Under the pieces are notes generated by a model. The model saw nothing but the letters and a program-made list of their open reading frames with translations. It did no database searches and was not told where the DNA came from. Positions 12,303 to 24,590 of a stretch of DNA of 64,000 nucleotides are shown in pieces. The stretch comes from Euglena gracilis (Eukaryota > Euglenida > Euglenophyceae > Euglenales), in assembly GCA_039621445.1 (NCBI GenBank), contig CP154954.1, positions 12,394,716 through 12,458,715 on the forward strand. Reading direction: 5' to 3'. The position numbers were made by a program, and so were the translations under genes. The first letter of the stretch is position 1. Each line of letters starts with the position of its first letter.

Positions 12303-12636
12303 GTGTTGAACCTAACTTTCAAAGTCCATGCTTCCATATTCCTGTCCTGGGGCACCAGATCACATTTTGAGTACAAATTATTGCGCTTTGAGACTTTTTG
12401 TTTTGCTTTAGAGGACTCCAGGTTTTTAGACTTCTTGTAACACACCGGACCTCCAATGGTTGATTTTCATTATTTTCCAGCGCCGACACCGAGGGGTTGG
12501 TGTTTTTGACCGTCCGAAAGATGTCGCAGATTTGTGAAACTCCAGGGTTGGCCTCCCTAAAATGAGATATTTTACCAAAAGTACATGAAACCCCGGCACC
12601 CCCCCCCCACTTATCGACCACGGGCAAGCACCTCTG

Positions 12637-12705
12637 ATGATGCTGGGCGATGCTGGGCGATGCAGGGCGATGCAGGGCGATGCTGGGCGATGCTGGGCGA
12701 TGCTG
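12637..12705. repeat. 10-bp tandem repeat (GATGCTGGGC)
   Basis: Seven near-identical 10-bp units; two of them read GATGCAGGGC. The array lies 140 bp upstream of an 18-bp minisatellite built from related GATGC words, so the two may share an origin. Confidence 0.9.
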
Positions 12706-12840
12706 GCATTTTTTTGTTGGCGTTTTTGGGCAATTTTTGGTTATTTTGGTTGCTTTTTGGGGCTTTTTGTGGTCAATTTTGGGCTTTTTGTGGCCATTTT
12801 TTGGGCTTTTGTGGTGATTTTGGCTTGGTCAGGAGCCAAC

Positions 12841-13330
12841 AGATGAATACTGGACAGATACTGGACAAGATGCAGATGCTGGGCAAGATGAACTGGATGC
12901 AGGCACTGGACAAGATGCAGATGCTGGACAATGGACAAGATGAACTGGATGCAGACACGGGACAACATGCAGATGCTGGGCAAGATGAACTGGATGCAGT
13001 CACTGGACAAGATGCAGATGCTGGACAAGATGCCGATGCTGGACAAGATGAACTGGATGCAGACACGGGACAACATGCAGATGCAAGACAAGATGCAGAT
13101 ACTGGACAAGATGCAGATGGACAAGATGCAGATGCTGGACAAGAAGCAGATGGTGGACAAGATGCAGATGCTGGACAAGATGCCGATGCTGGACAAGATG
13201 AACTGGATGCAGACACGGGACAAAATGCAGATGCTGGACAAGATGCAGATACTGCACAAGATGTAGATGCTGGACAAGAAGCAGATGGTGGACAAGATGT
13301 ATATGCTGGAGAAGATGCAATGAGAGAAGA
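12841..13330. repeat. 18-bp minisatellite (ACAAGATGCAGATGCTGG)
   Basis: About 27 units of an 18-bp motif, with variants carrying AACTGGATGCAGACACGG in a higher-order pattern of roughly 100 bp. The unit is six codons long and has no stop in several frames on both strands. The resulting ORFs (for example Gly-Gln-Asp-Ala-Asp-Ala repeats) therefore do not prove coding. No splice context supports an exon. Confidence 0.9.
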
Positions 13331-13479
13331 CGCAGTGGATGCAGATCTGGACAAGTTTCGGAAGCTGGCAGTGGATGCAGGATGCAATGGATGCAGTTAC
13401 TGGACAAGATTAAGACGCAGCCGAAGCCACTCGGCCTTGGAGCTCAACAAATTAGACAACACAATCGACTAGTCGGATA

Positions 13480-16400
13480 CGGCCACACTTTGCCTTGTCT
13501 TTCCTTGGTTGTTGCTGGTTTAACCTCTGAACACTTACACTCGTCGCAGATCCAGCCTGGTATGGGCAGGGTGTTGGGTCGACACCCCGTTGCTGTTGCA
13601 GGGGTGCCACCCTTTACCCTCCAGCACAACAACTGTTTTGGACTTTTTTTGTCTGACTGGCAAGAGGCTTGCAACTTGAACTCGATGTTGCCATCTCACA
13701 GTCCTGCACCACATCCTGCAAAATTGGTCAAAAAGTGGTCAAAAAGCAGGCAAAAGTGGGGTCAAAGTGGTCAGAAAGCAGCATCAGAAAGCAGCAAAAG
13801 TGGTAAAAAAGTGGGCAAAAGTGGGCAAAAATGACCCAAACCCCCAAATTGGCAAAATTTTTCGGCAAATTTGGTCAAATTTTTAAAAATGCCCCGGATT
13901 TGACCATATGCCATACAACCTTTTTGTGTGTGTGAAATTGAATTATGCCTAAACGTGGCTCCCCAAAATGGCAAAATTATGCGGAAAAGAATGATGGGGG
14001 AAAATGAGTGTTTTCCCGTCATTTTTGTTTGGTGGTGGATGAGAGGGATAGAGCACACAGGAGGACTGCCAGTTGGCAAGTTGCTCACACCACCTGATTG
14101 ATGTTAAAGACTCTGTGACATCCACACAACTGCAGAAATGATCATATGATCATGTGCACAAATGCGCAAGTGGTTGGTGTGCGCAATTGCACACACCGAC
14201 CACTTAAGACCATCAAGAGCCTCCCATGTCAGCGTGTTTGGAGCAGGAAAATGAATGTAATGAACCCCCCCCCCCTATTATAACCCCTGGCTGATGGCTC
14301 CTTGACCCCCAAAGTTGACCCCCCCCTCCTCTGTTGGGCCCAACCTGCCCCCCCCACTTTTTTTTTTGAAAATACATTTTTTTGAAATAAATTTTTTTTC
14401 GGTTTGAAATACACAACGAGGAACGTTTTCCTTGAGAAATGCCTTTGTCGTGTGCTGTTCACAATCAGACGAGCACATTTCTGGTCCCCCGTCCACCCCA
14501 ATGGACACTCTTTTTTCCTTTTGCTTCTCCATTTTTTCCTGTCTGCATTATTCGCATTGTTTCCCATGATTCCATATGGCTGCTTACTGTTTGGAAATGA
14601 AAAAAAGTGTGATGTGGTTGGTTGGTGATGTGGTTTATTGGAATCACCCAAAGGGGGGGAGAATTTATGGACCCGATTTTTTTTGGATGATTCGTCCGGT
14701 TATCCCTAAGTCGACCTCCTCCTCTGTTGGGCCCAACTTGACCTAGGACACAGGGGTATTTTTCTCTCCTATTTCCTGTGTTGCTGGACCCCCTTCCCAA
14801 GAGCAATGGGGATATTTTTTTTTAAGAGCGGTTGGTGTGTGCAAATGCGCAAATCAACCATTTCTAATAGTTAATTTGTAAAATGGCGCATGTGGACCAA
14901 GATTTTAATTTTCAAATCATGAAAACAAGGACTTCCGTGGCAAGAGTGGCAATAGTAGGAGAGCAACGTCCACAAAGCGGGGCTGTTGTGCAGTATGTCT
15001 GAGAATCAAATAAAGCGGGTTGGGGTATTGCGCTATATGGCCTCCTGAACTCCGACATTTCCAAGGCACAACCATTCACAACCAATGTGCTGTGCCTCAT
15101 TTTTAGACTAATTTACTGGGGGTGAAGGGCACTAAATTGCTAAATCGTGTGTGGGGGGGTAAATGTGGACTGCATAATATGTTTTGTTTGGAACATCTGA
15201 AAATAAAAGTCCCAGAAAGGCATTTTAAACTGTTGCTTTCTGTTTCAGAGAACATTTTGTGTCATTTTTGGATCATTTTCTGCATTTTTTTTCTCCGCAG
15301 GATTATAGTTGAGCATTATACAGGGGCCAAAAAAATTGACCCCATAATCCTGCATAATTTTTTTTGCATATTTTTCAAGGTCAATATCTGACTCAAAGAC
15401 TGACTCAAAAACTGACCAAAAGCTTCCTCAGGCCCTCCAGGTACCTTTTTTTTTGTAGTTTTTGACTGCTTTCACAGTGAATGCCCTTTTGCCTCACAAT
15501 TTCGTCAATTTTTGTGTTTTCCCCGATGTTTCTGTTGCATTCTCTGTTTCATTCTCAGGCGGTCTACTTCACACTGAAGCATTTTAGAAGTTCTTTTCGC
15601 AATCACGCCAATTCTGAAACTAATTTTTGTGCTGGAGATTCACCCCCATTTTTGCTTTAATTTACACCCCTTTGCGCAATTGTACAAGCAACTTTTTTGT
15701 TTTTGTTTGCGCGATTGCGCAAATGCATCCTCACTGGGACCATACCCTGACCTGATTTTTTTGCTTATCAGAAATGGATGCATGATAGGGTTCCGTCCGT
15801 TATGATCCCGTATGATTTTTTTTATAATTGGGTGTCCTTTTTTGCATGTTTTTTTGAGTAATTTTAAAATTTTAGTGATTTTGCGTTTTTTCCCTCAGGT
15901 TTTAAGCATTTTCCAAGGCCAGGCTTGCGCAGTTGCCCCCCTCCCCCGTACCTGGTTTTTACAACTGAGCAAATGTAATTTTTTGTGATAATTGCAATTA
16001 TTTTTGAGTGTAAAAATGCAGCCATTTTGGCACACTTTTTTTTGCCACCCACAAACAAGCTTTTCAGGTGTAAAGCCTGAGACAACTTTAGGTGTAAAGC
16101 AGGGATAGAGCCATCTCCAGTCCAATGTCCCATTTTTCATAATTCCTCATAGTCCTGTTTGAGACCAATTTGGGTTGTTTTCGGTTCATTTTGGAGCCAT
16201 TTTGGGTCGATTTAGGTTAATTTTATTGGAACAATGAGGCCATTTTTGGGCTTTTCTGGGCAAATTTGGGGCTTTTTTTTTGGCATTTCAGGATAAAGTT
16301 GTAGGTTTGCGATTTTACATGAATGCGAACAACAGCAATTTTGTTCACTTTTACTCCGCGTGTTTATCATACTCCTGCATAATCCAGCACAATTTTTGAA

Positions 16401-16530
16401 AGAATGCTCCCACATTTCCCCCTGCACTAAACTCAATTTTTAAGGATAAAACCTCGAAGTGCAGTGCATTTTTGGTGTTTCAGAGGTTAGAAATAATTTT
16501 CTTTTCATAGGTTCAACTGCCGATGCCAAG
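13480..16530. other. no supported gene
   Basis: AT- and T-rich DNA of intronic type. It contains GTGGTCAAAAAG-like short repeats (13725-13830), the palindrome at 14168-14205, scattered TGCGCAA words, and C-runs near 14260 and 14340. No exon-like GC-rich block was seen. Confidence 0.5.
14168..14205. repeat. imperfect palindrome around GCGCAATTGC
   Basis: Left arm AAGTGGTTGGTGTGCG pairs with right arm CACACACCGACCACTT (14 of 16 positions) around AATTG. Related TGTGCAAATGCGCAAAT strings occur at about 14836, 15705 and 17390, so this may be a complete short inverted-repeat unit of a dispersed family. Confidence 0.6.
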
Positions 16531-16536
16531 AAGTTA

Positions 16537-17302
16537 CTTCCCTCTATGTCCAACGACCTCCCCCTCCTGGTCGGAGCCTTTTCGGAGGGTTGTCAAAATT
16601 TTTGTCCAGGCGCGAAGTGCCGGGCCGAAAGAATTTTGTGTCCAAAATCGTCGAAAAATTGGCCAAAAATGTCATTTTTGCCAGTTTTTTTTTGGCAAAA
16701 TTTGTCAGAATTGCCCCAATTTTTTTGGTGCAAAGCGTGGGAACTTTTTTGGTTGGTGGATGCCTGCCGACTTTTTTTTTGACTCTATCCAGTGACCGGT
16801 CGGAGGACACCTTTTTGGTCATAACTCTATGTCCAATGATCACCCCCCCCCCCGGTCGGAGGACGGAAGGTACTGGTTGTTGGATTTGTACCCCCCCCCC
16901 CCCTATGTCCAACGACCCCCCTATGTCCAACGACCACCCCCCCGGTCAGAGGACACCTTTTCGGAGGTTTGGCCAATTTCTTGGTCCCGGCTCTTTGCGC
17001 CGGGACGAAAAATTTTGCCCAAAAATTGGCCAAAAATTTGGCCAAAATGCCATTTTTGACACTTTTTGGACAAAAATTTGTCAAAATTGCCCAAAATTTT
17101 CGGTGCAAAGCGCCAGAAGGGAAAATTTGACCTTATTTGGGGGGTGGCGTCCTGATTACCCGCCAACATTTTTTTTGACCCCTTGTCCAACGACCACCCC
17201 CCTGGTCGGAGGACACCTTTTTGGTCACTACCCTATGTCCAACGACCACCCCCCCGGTCGGAGGACAGAGGTTACTGGTCGTTGGACATAGGGGGGGCGG
17301 GG
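16537..17302. mobile_element. composite TA-flanked element, CCAACGACC family
   Basis: The outer ends are CTTCCCTCTATGTCCAACGA and an inverted TCGTTGGACATAG followed by GGGGGGGCGGGG, each bordered by TA (16535-16536 and 17303-17304). Inside, the motif TATGTCCAACGACC with a C-run and GGTCGGAGGAC recurs five or more times, suggesting repeated self-insertion or tandem growth. No transposase ORF is visible. A partial copy lies near 43385. Confidence 0.55.
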
Positions 17303-17917
17303 TACTTAAGGACTTCCAAACTGCAGTGATGCCGCATCCTCTAAACGGCACGTGTGCGAAGAGGAAACATGGTTGGTTTGCACAGATGCGCAAGCAGACC
17401 ATTTGCCTATTTGCGCACACCCACCACTTGCACAATTTCACAAGCATTTATGGAACAGCAATTTGGAAGAGGAATTTGAAACACTGGCACTCACCCTTAC
17501 AAAGTGTCTTGTGTTTGTTGTGCCTCCTAAATAATATGCCATGCCTGACCGAAACTCGAGCAAAATTGATTCAACAAAATATCTTACATTCACAAAATTT
17601 GTTTCGAAAGTTCGATGCGGAGGCATTTAGGTGGCACAACTTGCAGTCAAGGATTTTTCCTTTGTTGGCGTGTGCAAATGTACAAATCAACATTTCTTTT
17701 GAAAGCACCGCAGCATACAGGGTGCATAAAACCCAGCATGGGTTTTTGGGAACTTTCCAATGGCTTCCTCATTACCATGGGATGTTATGTTATGTTACTG
17801 GAACAATTGGGGGTGAGACTAATCCTGAAACCATGCCCCAAAATTTTGGCGTTGTCAAGGAGGAATACAACTTGCTTTATTCATTTTTTTTTATTCATTC
17901 ATTTCTTTTCTGAAATA

Positions 17918-18305
17918 CCTCCCCTCTCCTTGTGCAAGTGCCACCCTCGTCTAAGCACCACCCCCCAGTTCTGAACCATCTTTTAAAAGGTCATCTTCTC
18001 GGGGAGGCTTATCTTGTGCGCGTCCATGAGATAAATTTCTGGAAAATTTCGAAGTTTTAGAAACTTCTGAAGCCTGATTTGGTGAGATATGGTTGATTTT
18101 TTTTTTTTGCATCCAAATGCCGGTAAATTCAACAGTGGGCCTCCAAAATGAGGTGTATTTTTCCTTTTCGGCGCGAAGCGCTGGATTTTTTTTTGCAGTC
18201 AATATTTCCTCCCTTGTCTCAGCACAACCCCTGGTCGTTACGCACATTTGGCAGTTTACGCACCCCCCCCGGTTCTTACGGTTATTAGACAAGGGGGGGG
18301 GGAGG
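17918..18305. mobile_element. TA-flanked TIR element, TTGTCTAAG family, copy 1
   Basis: TA|CCTCCCC at the left and GGGGAGG|TA at the right bound a 388-bp element. The ends carry TTGTGCAAG/CGTCTAAG and TTAGACAAGG as inverted repeats. The interior matches copies at 57170-57571 and 58330-58707 throughout, including TTTTCGGCGCGAAGCG. It has no coding capacity and fits a non-autonomous Tc1/mariner-like structure. Confidence 0.75.
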
Positions 18306-18309
18306 TACA

Positions 18310-21300
18310 AGGCCAGTTGACGTCTTTCCTTGATTGCATGCACCACGACAAACACTATGCCATCATTCTCCAACTCGAGACACTGGCATGCACTTTCCCC
18401 TGGGTTCAACCGTCAATCACTGGCATTTTCAATGTGTTCTTATTTGTCTCAAAAGGCAAAGCACTTCCCGGTTTGAGCACTGCATTGCGTGTATGTTATG
18501 GAAGTCGCCTTGTACGACGCTTTTTGCTTTGTTTCGCTGCACACCGCTTTCACCTGTGACCTGATGTGAGTGGAGGTAGGATTTGCTACAATGCACATAC
18601 ATTTCATGGCTGAAATGGAAGACCCAAAGACACTGATCACGTGGCAAATTAGGCTCCTGACTTCAAAATTTTGATGATATTTGTGGCAATATCGGCTTTT
18701 TTGTAAAATGATTGTTCAGGCGAAAGCCATTCAGGGTAGAAAATGAAAGGTGCACAAATTGGAGGAAATTTTTCCGTCGTCCGAAAAACCCTGATGATTT
18801 GCAGTTTTTGCACAACAAGATTTGGGATACTTTGCATTTGTTGCATATTTTGGCAGCAACTTTTTCAACTAATTCTGCCGGATTCCGCACCAGAGTACTC
18901 ACCCCCCCCCCCCCCCGGGAAACTGTTATCCCCGAGACCCTGTCAGCGTCCACCCTGAAAACTGTCTTGCTGGCAGCCAACATGTGGCTACAGGAAGTTG
19001 GTACGGTCCCCGGCACTGACTGACCTGCCAGTTGAAAGTTTCTGAATGGGGGCATATTCTTACCAGGAAGATGTTTACAGAATCTTTTGTTTCAACAGTT
19101 TACATTAGGCAGAGCAGTGTGCCATTTTGCAATCCTTGATGGGAATCCTTGATGGGAACAACATCACATTCATTGAAAAAAAAAGAAAAGTTTATGATAC
19201 AAAAAATTTCTCGTCCAAAAATACATAAGAACGTAAACAACGGAAGCAGGTTTGCATTTCATTGGTTGTTGAAGGGGGCTGGGTCGACAATGAACAATGT
19301 GCGTAGTGAGAATTTTCAGGCATTCAGGGAACTTCTCAAGCAGAGCACATTACCCCCCGGGGTTCTAATGCCCCCTCCCCCCGGGGGAACCAATTTTCCC
19401 CCTTGTTCAAAGCTTCGTGTTATTTAAGTTATCACATATTGTTTTTGCAGTTTTCGAAACAAATTGCACAAAAACGAGTTTGGGGGTTCCCAGAGACCCC
19501 TGGGGGCGAGTCCGGCCAGCTGCATGTTGGAAAAAGTTTCTGGCTGGCTGGACTCAAGTGCTGAGTAAGGAAGAAGGAGGGTCCAGACCCCTCCTCCCCT
19601 GTGCAAAAAAAAATCAGCGAAATGCTGGAGAAAATGTCAGGTCAAAAGGCAGGACCTTCGGTATTGAAGTAGGTGGCGGGGGGTCTTCCCCCATGTCGTC
19701 ATGGTGATGGGGGAGAATCCTGAATGCCCCCTGGATGCTGGGAGGGGTGTCTGGACCCCCCTTCTTGGCAGGTTCCAAAAAGGAGAAAAAACCTTCCTGC
19801 ACTGCGCACCGGGAATTGGAAAAAAATGTTTTCATTTCGCTCTTGAACAAAATGCGTTTTCCTTTATTTTTTTTTGATATTTGGGTATGTTCCACAAAAA
19901 CAAATATTCGTCATTTGAACTTTATTTTAATCATCATTTTAATGATACAGGAGGGGAGAATCGCAAATGTGTTTTTTTTGCGGTTTTTAACTTTGGCAAA
20001 GTTTGCATGTTTTGCGTCTTTTTTTCTGTGTGTTTTTCTTCTGTTTATTTTTTGATTTCCGGTGTAATTTTTTTGGACTTAGAAAAACTTCATTTTTTTT
20101 TGCCGAAAATTGCGCATTTTGAATCAGCATTTTCCCAAAACTTAACCAATAATATACATCAAAACTTAATCAAAATTTTGAAATTTGCTCAAAGTTTTTT
20201 GCTCAATTTGCATTTTTTTTTGCACAATTTGCATTTTTTTGCTGATATTTGTTGTGTTAATTTTAATTTATTTTTTTGTTAAAAATGCGAAACATTGTCT
20301 CAAATATGGCTCATGTTGCACAATTTTTAATGTTGCAGAATGAATTTTTTCCCCAAAAGGGGGTGATAATTCTTCCTCTCGACCAGAAAATATACATCCC
20401 GGGGGGAGCTTCTGCAGGAATTTACATGCTATTTGCATTTTTGGCGTTTATTTTGTGTTTATTTTATGTTTTTTTGCGTCCCGTTTTCCGAGGGTCCATG
20501 TTTTGTTCCCCTCCCTGACTTATAATGATATTATCGATACTATTGTTGAAGTTTCCTTGAGGAATTACCTTGGTGCATTTATTGTTTTTTTTTGCATTGC
20601 ATTTCCAATTACATGAAGTCTCTGGCACTTGGCACACCGTACTATGACCAGCACCTGTGGTGGTGCTGGGAGGACGGGTCGAGTCATAGGTCTCATTTCC
20701 AGACCTTCTTCCCCAGCCTGCTGCCTGGGAATTATCCTTTAAAAACGTAGCGGAAAAAAAGACAATGAAGGAAACTGTCTCTGAAAGTTGGTGGTAAGGG
20801 TGCTCTTTCTCTCCCCAAATGGGGTATATTTGTGCCAAACTAGGGACTTTCTCGGCGTGGCAACACCGGACTCATGCCGCGGTTACCGCCTCCCCCTGGG
20901 GTCCATGCGATCGTCGCCCACAATCCATTCGTCCAGGGGTCTATCCTCCTGCCGCGTCGCGCGTGACTGCTGCTGTCAGTGGCAGGCCTTCACGTCAGGT
21001 GCTGCCCCTTTCCAACTCTCCTTCATTACCGCAAGGCGCGTTATATATTCTAGGGGTCTTCTGACAGGATTGGCTTGGTTTGAACGCAACCTGCATTTTC
21101 ACCTGCACATGTTCACGGATACTCACAAAAGTCGTTGGTTGGTTGATGGGATGAATGGATGGATGGATGTTTCGGATGGATGCTGAAATTTTTTGATTGT
21201 GTAGCGTTGCACTCATGATTTTACCAACACATTATTTGTGGTACTGCACTAATTGTCATGTTGGAAAGTCCACCCCTGGGTCTCCCGGAAAATTTTCACC

Positions 21301-21840
21301 CTGGGTGTGCACTCATTGATTTGCTTGGTGACAGCTTCTAGAGGGGGGAGGTAGGTGTGCTCTGTACTCTAAGCCCTCCCCCAAGTTTCAACGCAGACCG
21401 TTTGTGTTTAGATTTTATAGCGAAACATATATTCTCCGTTTGTGAAAGGGAGCACATAGAAGACGGTCCGCGAAACAGGGATGCACGGTGGTGTTTGTGG
21501 GTGTTCTTTCTTGAAAATCATACCACATAAAACATCTATTTTAACAATCATACCACTCGCCACCATTCGAGGAACGTTTGCGGACCCGTTTCTGCACAGA
21601 TTTTCCAGGTCAAGGCTCACTTCAGTCTTTAAAACCATTTCACCCTTTTGCTTGATCATATTACTGACCGCGATGGGGCAGACCCCACCCAGGGGGTTTT
21701 TCTTTGGACCCAGAACCGGACCAAAAGTGGCCCCCAAAGTGGGTCCGGTCCCCCTGGAGGCCCCCCGAGGTCCCCCAGGGCACCCCTGAGGCGGGTGGGT
21801 GCCTCCTCCTCCCTCCCCCAGTGCTTGAGAACCTCTGACT
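18310..21840. other. no strongly supported gene; repeat fragments
   Basis: Contents: a C-run with GGGAAACTGTTATCC at 18897 (end of the GGAAACTGTCACC family), fragments of the CAGCCAGC and GGCAGGTTCCAAAA families (19500-19800), and T-rich DNA. A GC-rich stretch near 20855-20965 has a frame containing GVHAIVAHNPFVQGSIL before TGA. It is too isolated to call an exon. Confidence 0.45.
20393..20520. repeat. dispersed repeat, copy 2 (GAGGGTCCATG family)
   Basis: Starts CATCCCGGGGGGAGCTTCTG and ends CCGAGGGTCCATGTTTTG with C-runs. It aligns end to end with 7137-7262 at perhaps 75 percent by eye. Same orientation and no ORF. Confidence 0.55.
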
Positions 21841-21850
21841 CCAGCATGGC

Positions 21851-22258
21851 CAGGGGTTTTCTTGAGCCGGAGGGGACCCTACCCCCTGGGGGGTCAAGCC
21901 AGCCAGCACGTTTTTTTTCTAACAAGCACCTCCAAGCTGGGCTGACCCCCCCCCCCTCCCAGGGGTTTGTTGAAATAACGTTTGGGCTGGACCAAATTTT
22001 TGGAAACAGCGGCTAAAAATGGGCAAAAATGGCTTTTTTGGGTGGTTTTTGGGATTTTTCCACCTAAATTTGGCTGAAAAATCCCAACCCTCCTGGATTT
22101 GGACTTTTTTGGGGCATTTTGGCAGCTGTCGGGTCCAGCTGCCATTCGGGCTCGAACCTCCCTGGAACACCCACCCCCCAGGGGGGGTCCAGCCAGGACC
22201 TTTTTTCCAGCCGGCCTGCGGGACCCCCCCCCCCCCAGGGTCTTTAAGAACACCCCTG
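21851..22258. mobile_element. hAT-like non-autonomous element
   Basis: The ends are CAGGGGTTTTCTTGAG and, inverted, CAGGGGTGTTCTTAAAG. A perfect 8-bp target duplication AGCATGGC flanks them (21843-21850 and 22259-22266). CAGGG termini with 8-bp duplications are typical of the hAT superfamily. The 408-bp body holds C/G runs, CCAGCC motifs and no transposase, so it must have been moved in trans. A similar left end (CAGGGGTTATCTCAAGCC) occurs at 41299 without a matching right end. Confidence 0.85.
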
Positions 22259-22478
22259 AGCATGGCAGCTGACACTGTAGAGCACAGATGTATGGTCGAT
22301 GCTCCGTCTCAAAGCCTGGACTGGAAGAGAGCTGGCCAGGCAATGCCATTGCTTTTGATCTCCCTCTCCCCGTGCACTGCATCCAGAAGGGCGCCATGAC
22401 ACTTTGCTCCGACGCTATTCCCTTCGCCCGCCCTTTGTCTAATTTTCGCAGCCATGGGTGGGTTGGTTTATATATGCA

Positions 22479-22930
22479 ATGTATGTATGTATGTATGTAT
22501 GTATGTATGTATGTATGTATGTATGTATGTATGTATGTATGTATGTATGTATGTATGTATGTATGTATGTATGTATGTATGTATGTATGTATGTATGTAT
22601 GTATGTATGTATGTATGCATGTATGTATGTATGTATGTATGTATGTATGTATGTATGTATGTATGTATGTCTGTATGTATGTATGTATGTATGTATGTAT
22701 GTATGTATGTATGTATGTATGTATGTATGTATGTATGTATGTATGTATGTATGTATGTATGTATGTATGTATGTATGTATGTATGTATGTATGTATGTAT
22801 GTATGTATGTATGTATGTATGTATGTATGTATGTATGTATGTATGTATGTATGTATGTATGTATGTATGTATGTATGTATGTATGTATGTATGTATGTAT
22901 GTATGTATGTATGTATGTATGTATGTATGT
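22479..22930. repeat. (ATGT)n tetranucleotide array
   Basis: About 452 bp of nearly perfect ATGT, broken only at about 22618 (GCAT) and 22672 (CTGT), then running into (GT)n and CACACA. The purity implies recent expansion. A 356-residue reverse ORF and several forward ones across it are artefacts. Confidence 0.95.
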
Positions 22931-23999
22931 GTGTGTGTGTGTGTGTGTATCTGTACACACACACACAGACATATGCATATATTCTACACCCCCACCCCCA
23001 ACTCCCTTTGGGGTCGGAGCCCGAGAGCAGTTGGCTCCCTGACGATCAGTCCAGTCGGATTTTCTGGTTGACCATTCAAAAAACATCAAGGTTTTTTGCT
23101 GACATTTTCCGGGTTTGTCTGACAGTGGGGTTTGACTCTTTGGTCAAGGGTAAAAAGAATTAAAGATGTGCACGTGTGTGCGCTTGAATGCTTCTTTTTT
23201 TTCGAATTTTTTTGTGTCATGTATGCCGAGCTGCCCGAGTGCTGCCGAGTGCTGAGACGGTGGGCGTCGGCATGGCGTCCCAGATGGTGCAGCTGTGATG
23301 TGCACTCGGCTGGTGTTTTAAAGCTCCCTCAGATGGGGGCTCGTCGGCCGCTCATGGCCCGACTCTTTCATGTATCTCCCCGGACTTGTGCTGCAATTTT
23401 CAGTGGCGTGCTGTGAGTACCCCACTTTTCCCCCCCTTGGACGCCACTCCCTTGTCCGTGGAGTTGGAGTTGGAGTTGGTTTCCAACGTTCCAGGACACC
23501 GCAGAAGTGACATAACACGGCCCCTGGAAACGTGTCACGCGAGGGAATTGGCAGGCCGGGAGGAAAACGCAGGGGTCACAGGTGAAGGCTCTTCGCTCAG
23601 TCAGCACCCTTCCGGATCAGCTGTTCTTCTGCGTTGGGTGGTGTTGCGTTTTTCCTCCAAAAAATCAGCGGTCTTCCCCTCCCCACGGTTTTCCTGCATT
23701 CAAGAACGATTGTGTTTTGTTCATTCTCTGCTTTTGCGTCTTGAGTTTCTGTTTGCGCAATGTTGCGCTTCCCCCACTGCTCTGGTGCTCCAGTCAATAA
23801 CAAGTTCTCGGGCAACTCTGGTGCTGCATTATCACTCCGCTGCTGCTTTTGCCAAACTTTGACCTGTCACCCCAGAGACTGGATCGAACCGGCGTCTCAG
23901 CAACCCTACGAGTGGGAGGGGAGGTCTTTATTCCCATCATTCGTTGGGTGCCGCTTTTTACCTTGCACAGTGCTCTGAAAGATGGGAGAGAGATATATA

Positions 24000-24093
24000 C
24001 GTATATATACATATATATGTATATCTATCTATATACATATATGTGTGTATATATATGTATACACACATATACATACATACATACATACATACA

Positions 24094-24125
<32 letters not shown>

Positions 24126-24225
24126 CATATATATATATATATACATATATACATACATACATACATATATATACACACATACATATGTATATATGTGTAC
24201 ATCTGTATATACAGGTATGGAAGAT
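24000..24225. repeat. AT/ACAT compound microsatellite
   Basis: Tracts of TATA, (ACAT)n (24066-24122), (AT)n and ATACAC in alternating order. Non-coding. Confidence 0.85.
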
Positions 24226-24289
24226 GGAAGATGGAAAATGGGGCGACCACCAACCAGGCCGTCCCGTAGCAGCCGACAGCCCAACCCAT

Positions 24290-24590
24290 GCCGGGGGTTG
24301 GGCAAAGTTGTCCGCCAGGCGGGCCGGCTGCCGGTGTGCGCGTCCTGCCCCGCAGGCCATGCCCCCCCGGGGTCGATGAGCGGCAGCGGGCCATGCCCCG
24401 AGGCCGCCCCGCCGCCTCGCCGCAGTGGGCGTCGCTCTGTGCTGCCCGGCAGGGGCTGGGACGGCAACGGGCAGGCATCTGTTCGCGCGCCGCCGGCGCT
24501 TTCGTGGCGGCGATGTCAGCCAAATCGGAAATGGATTCCTGCAAAGGTTGCTGGGAAAGCGTTGAAGAGTTTGTAGGCGAATTCGTGCTG
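24290..24590 (+). other. GC-rich island, possible exon(s)
   Basis: A sharp rise in GC between two AT microsatellites. Several frames are open. One reads [15 protein letters not shown] and another runs on to [20 protein letters not shown] could not choose a frame, and the reverse strand is open as well. It may contain an exon or be a GC-rich intron segment. Confidence 0.25.

Noticed and set aside
12585-13472. 295-codon forward ORF with Gly-Gln-Asp-Ala-Asp repeats
   Set aside because: Depends on the 18-bp minisatellite. The N-terminal part crosses T-rich non-coding DNA and other frames are equally open.
21894-22964. 356-residue reverse ORF of Thr-Tyr-Ile-His repeats
   Set aside because: It is the translation of the ATGT/ACAT tetranucleotide array, open in all frames on both strands.
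22979-23060. CRISPR-like direct repeats or a prokaryotic island
   Set aside because: No regularly spaced repeats with unique spacers exist anywhere in the window; tandem arrays here have no spacers.
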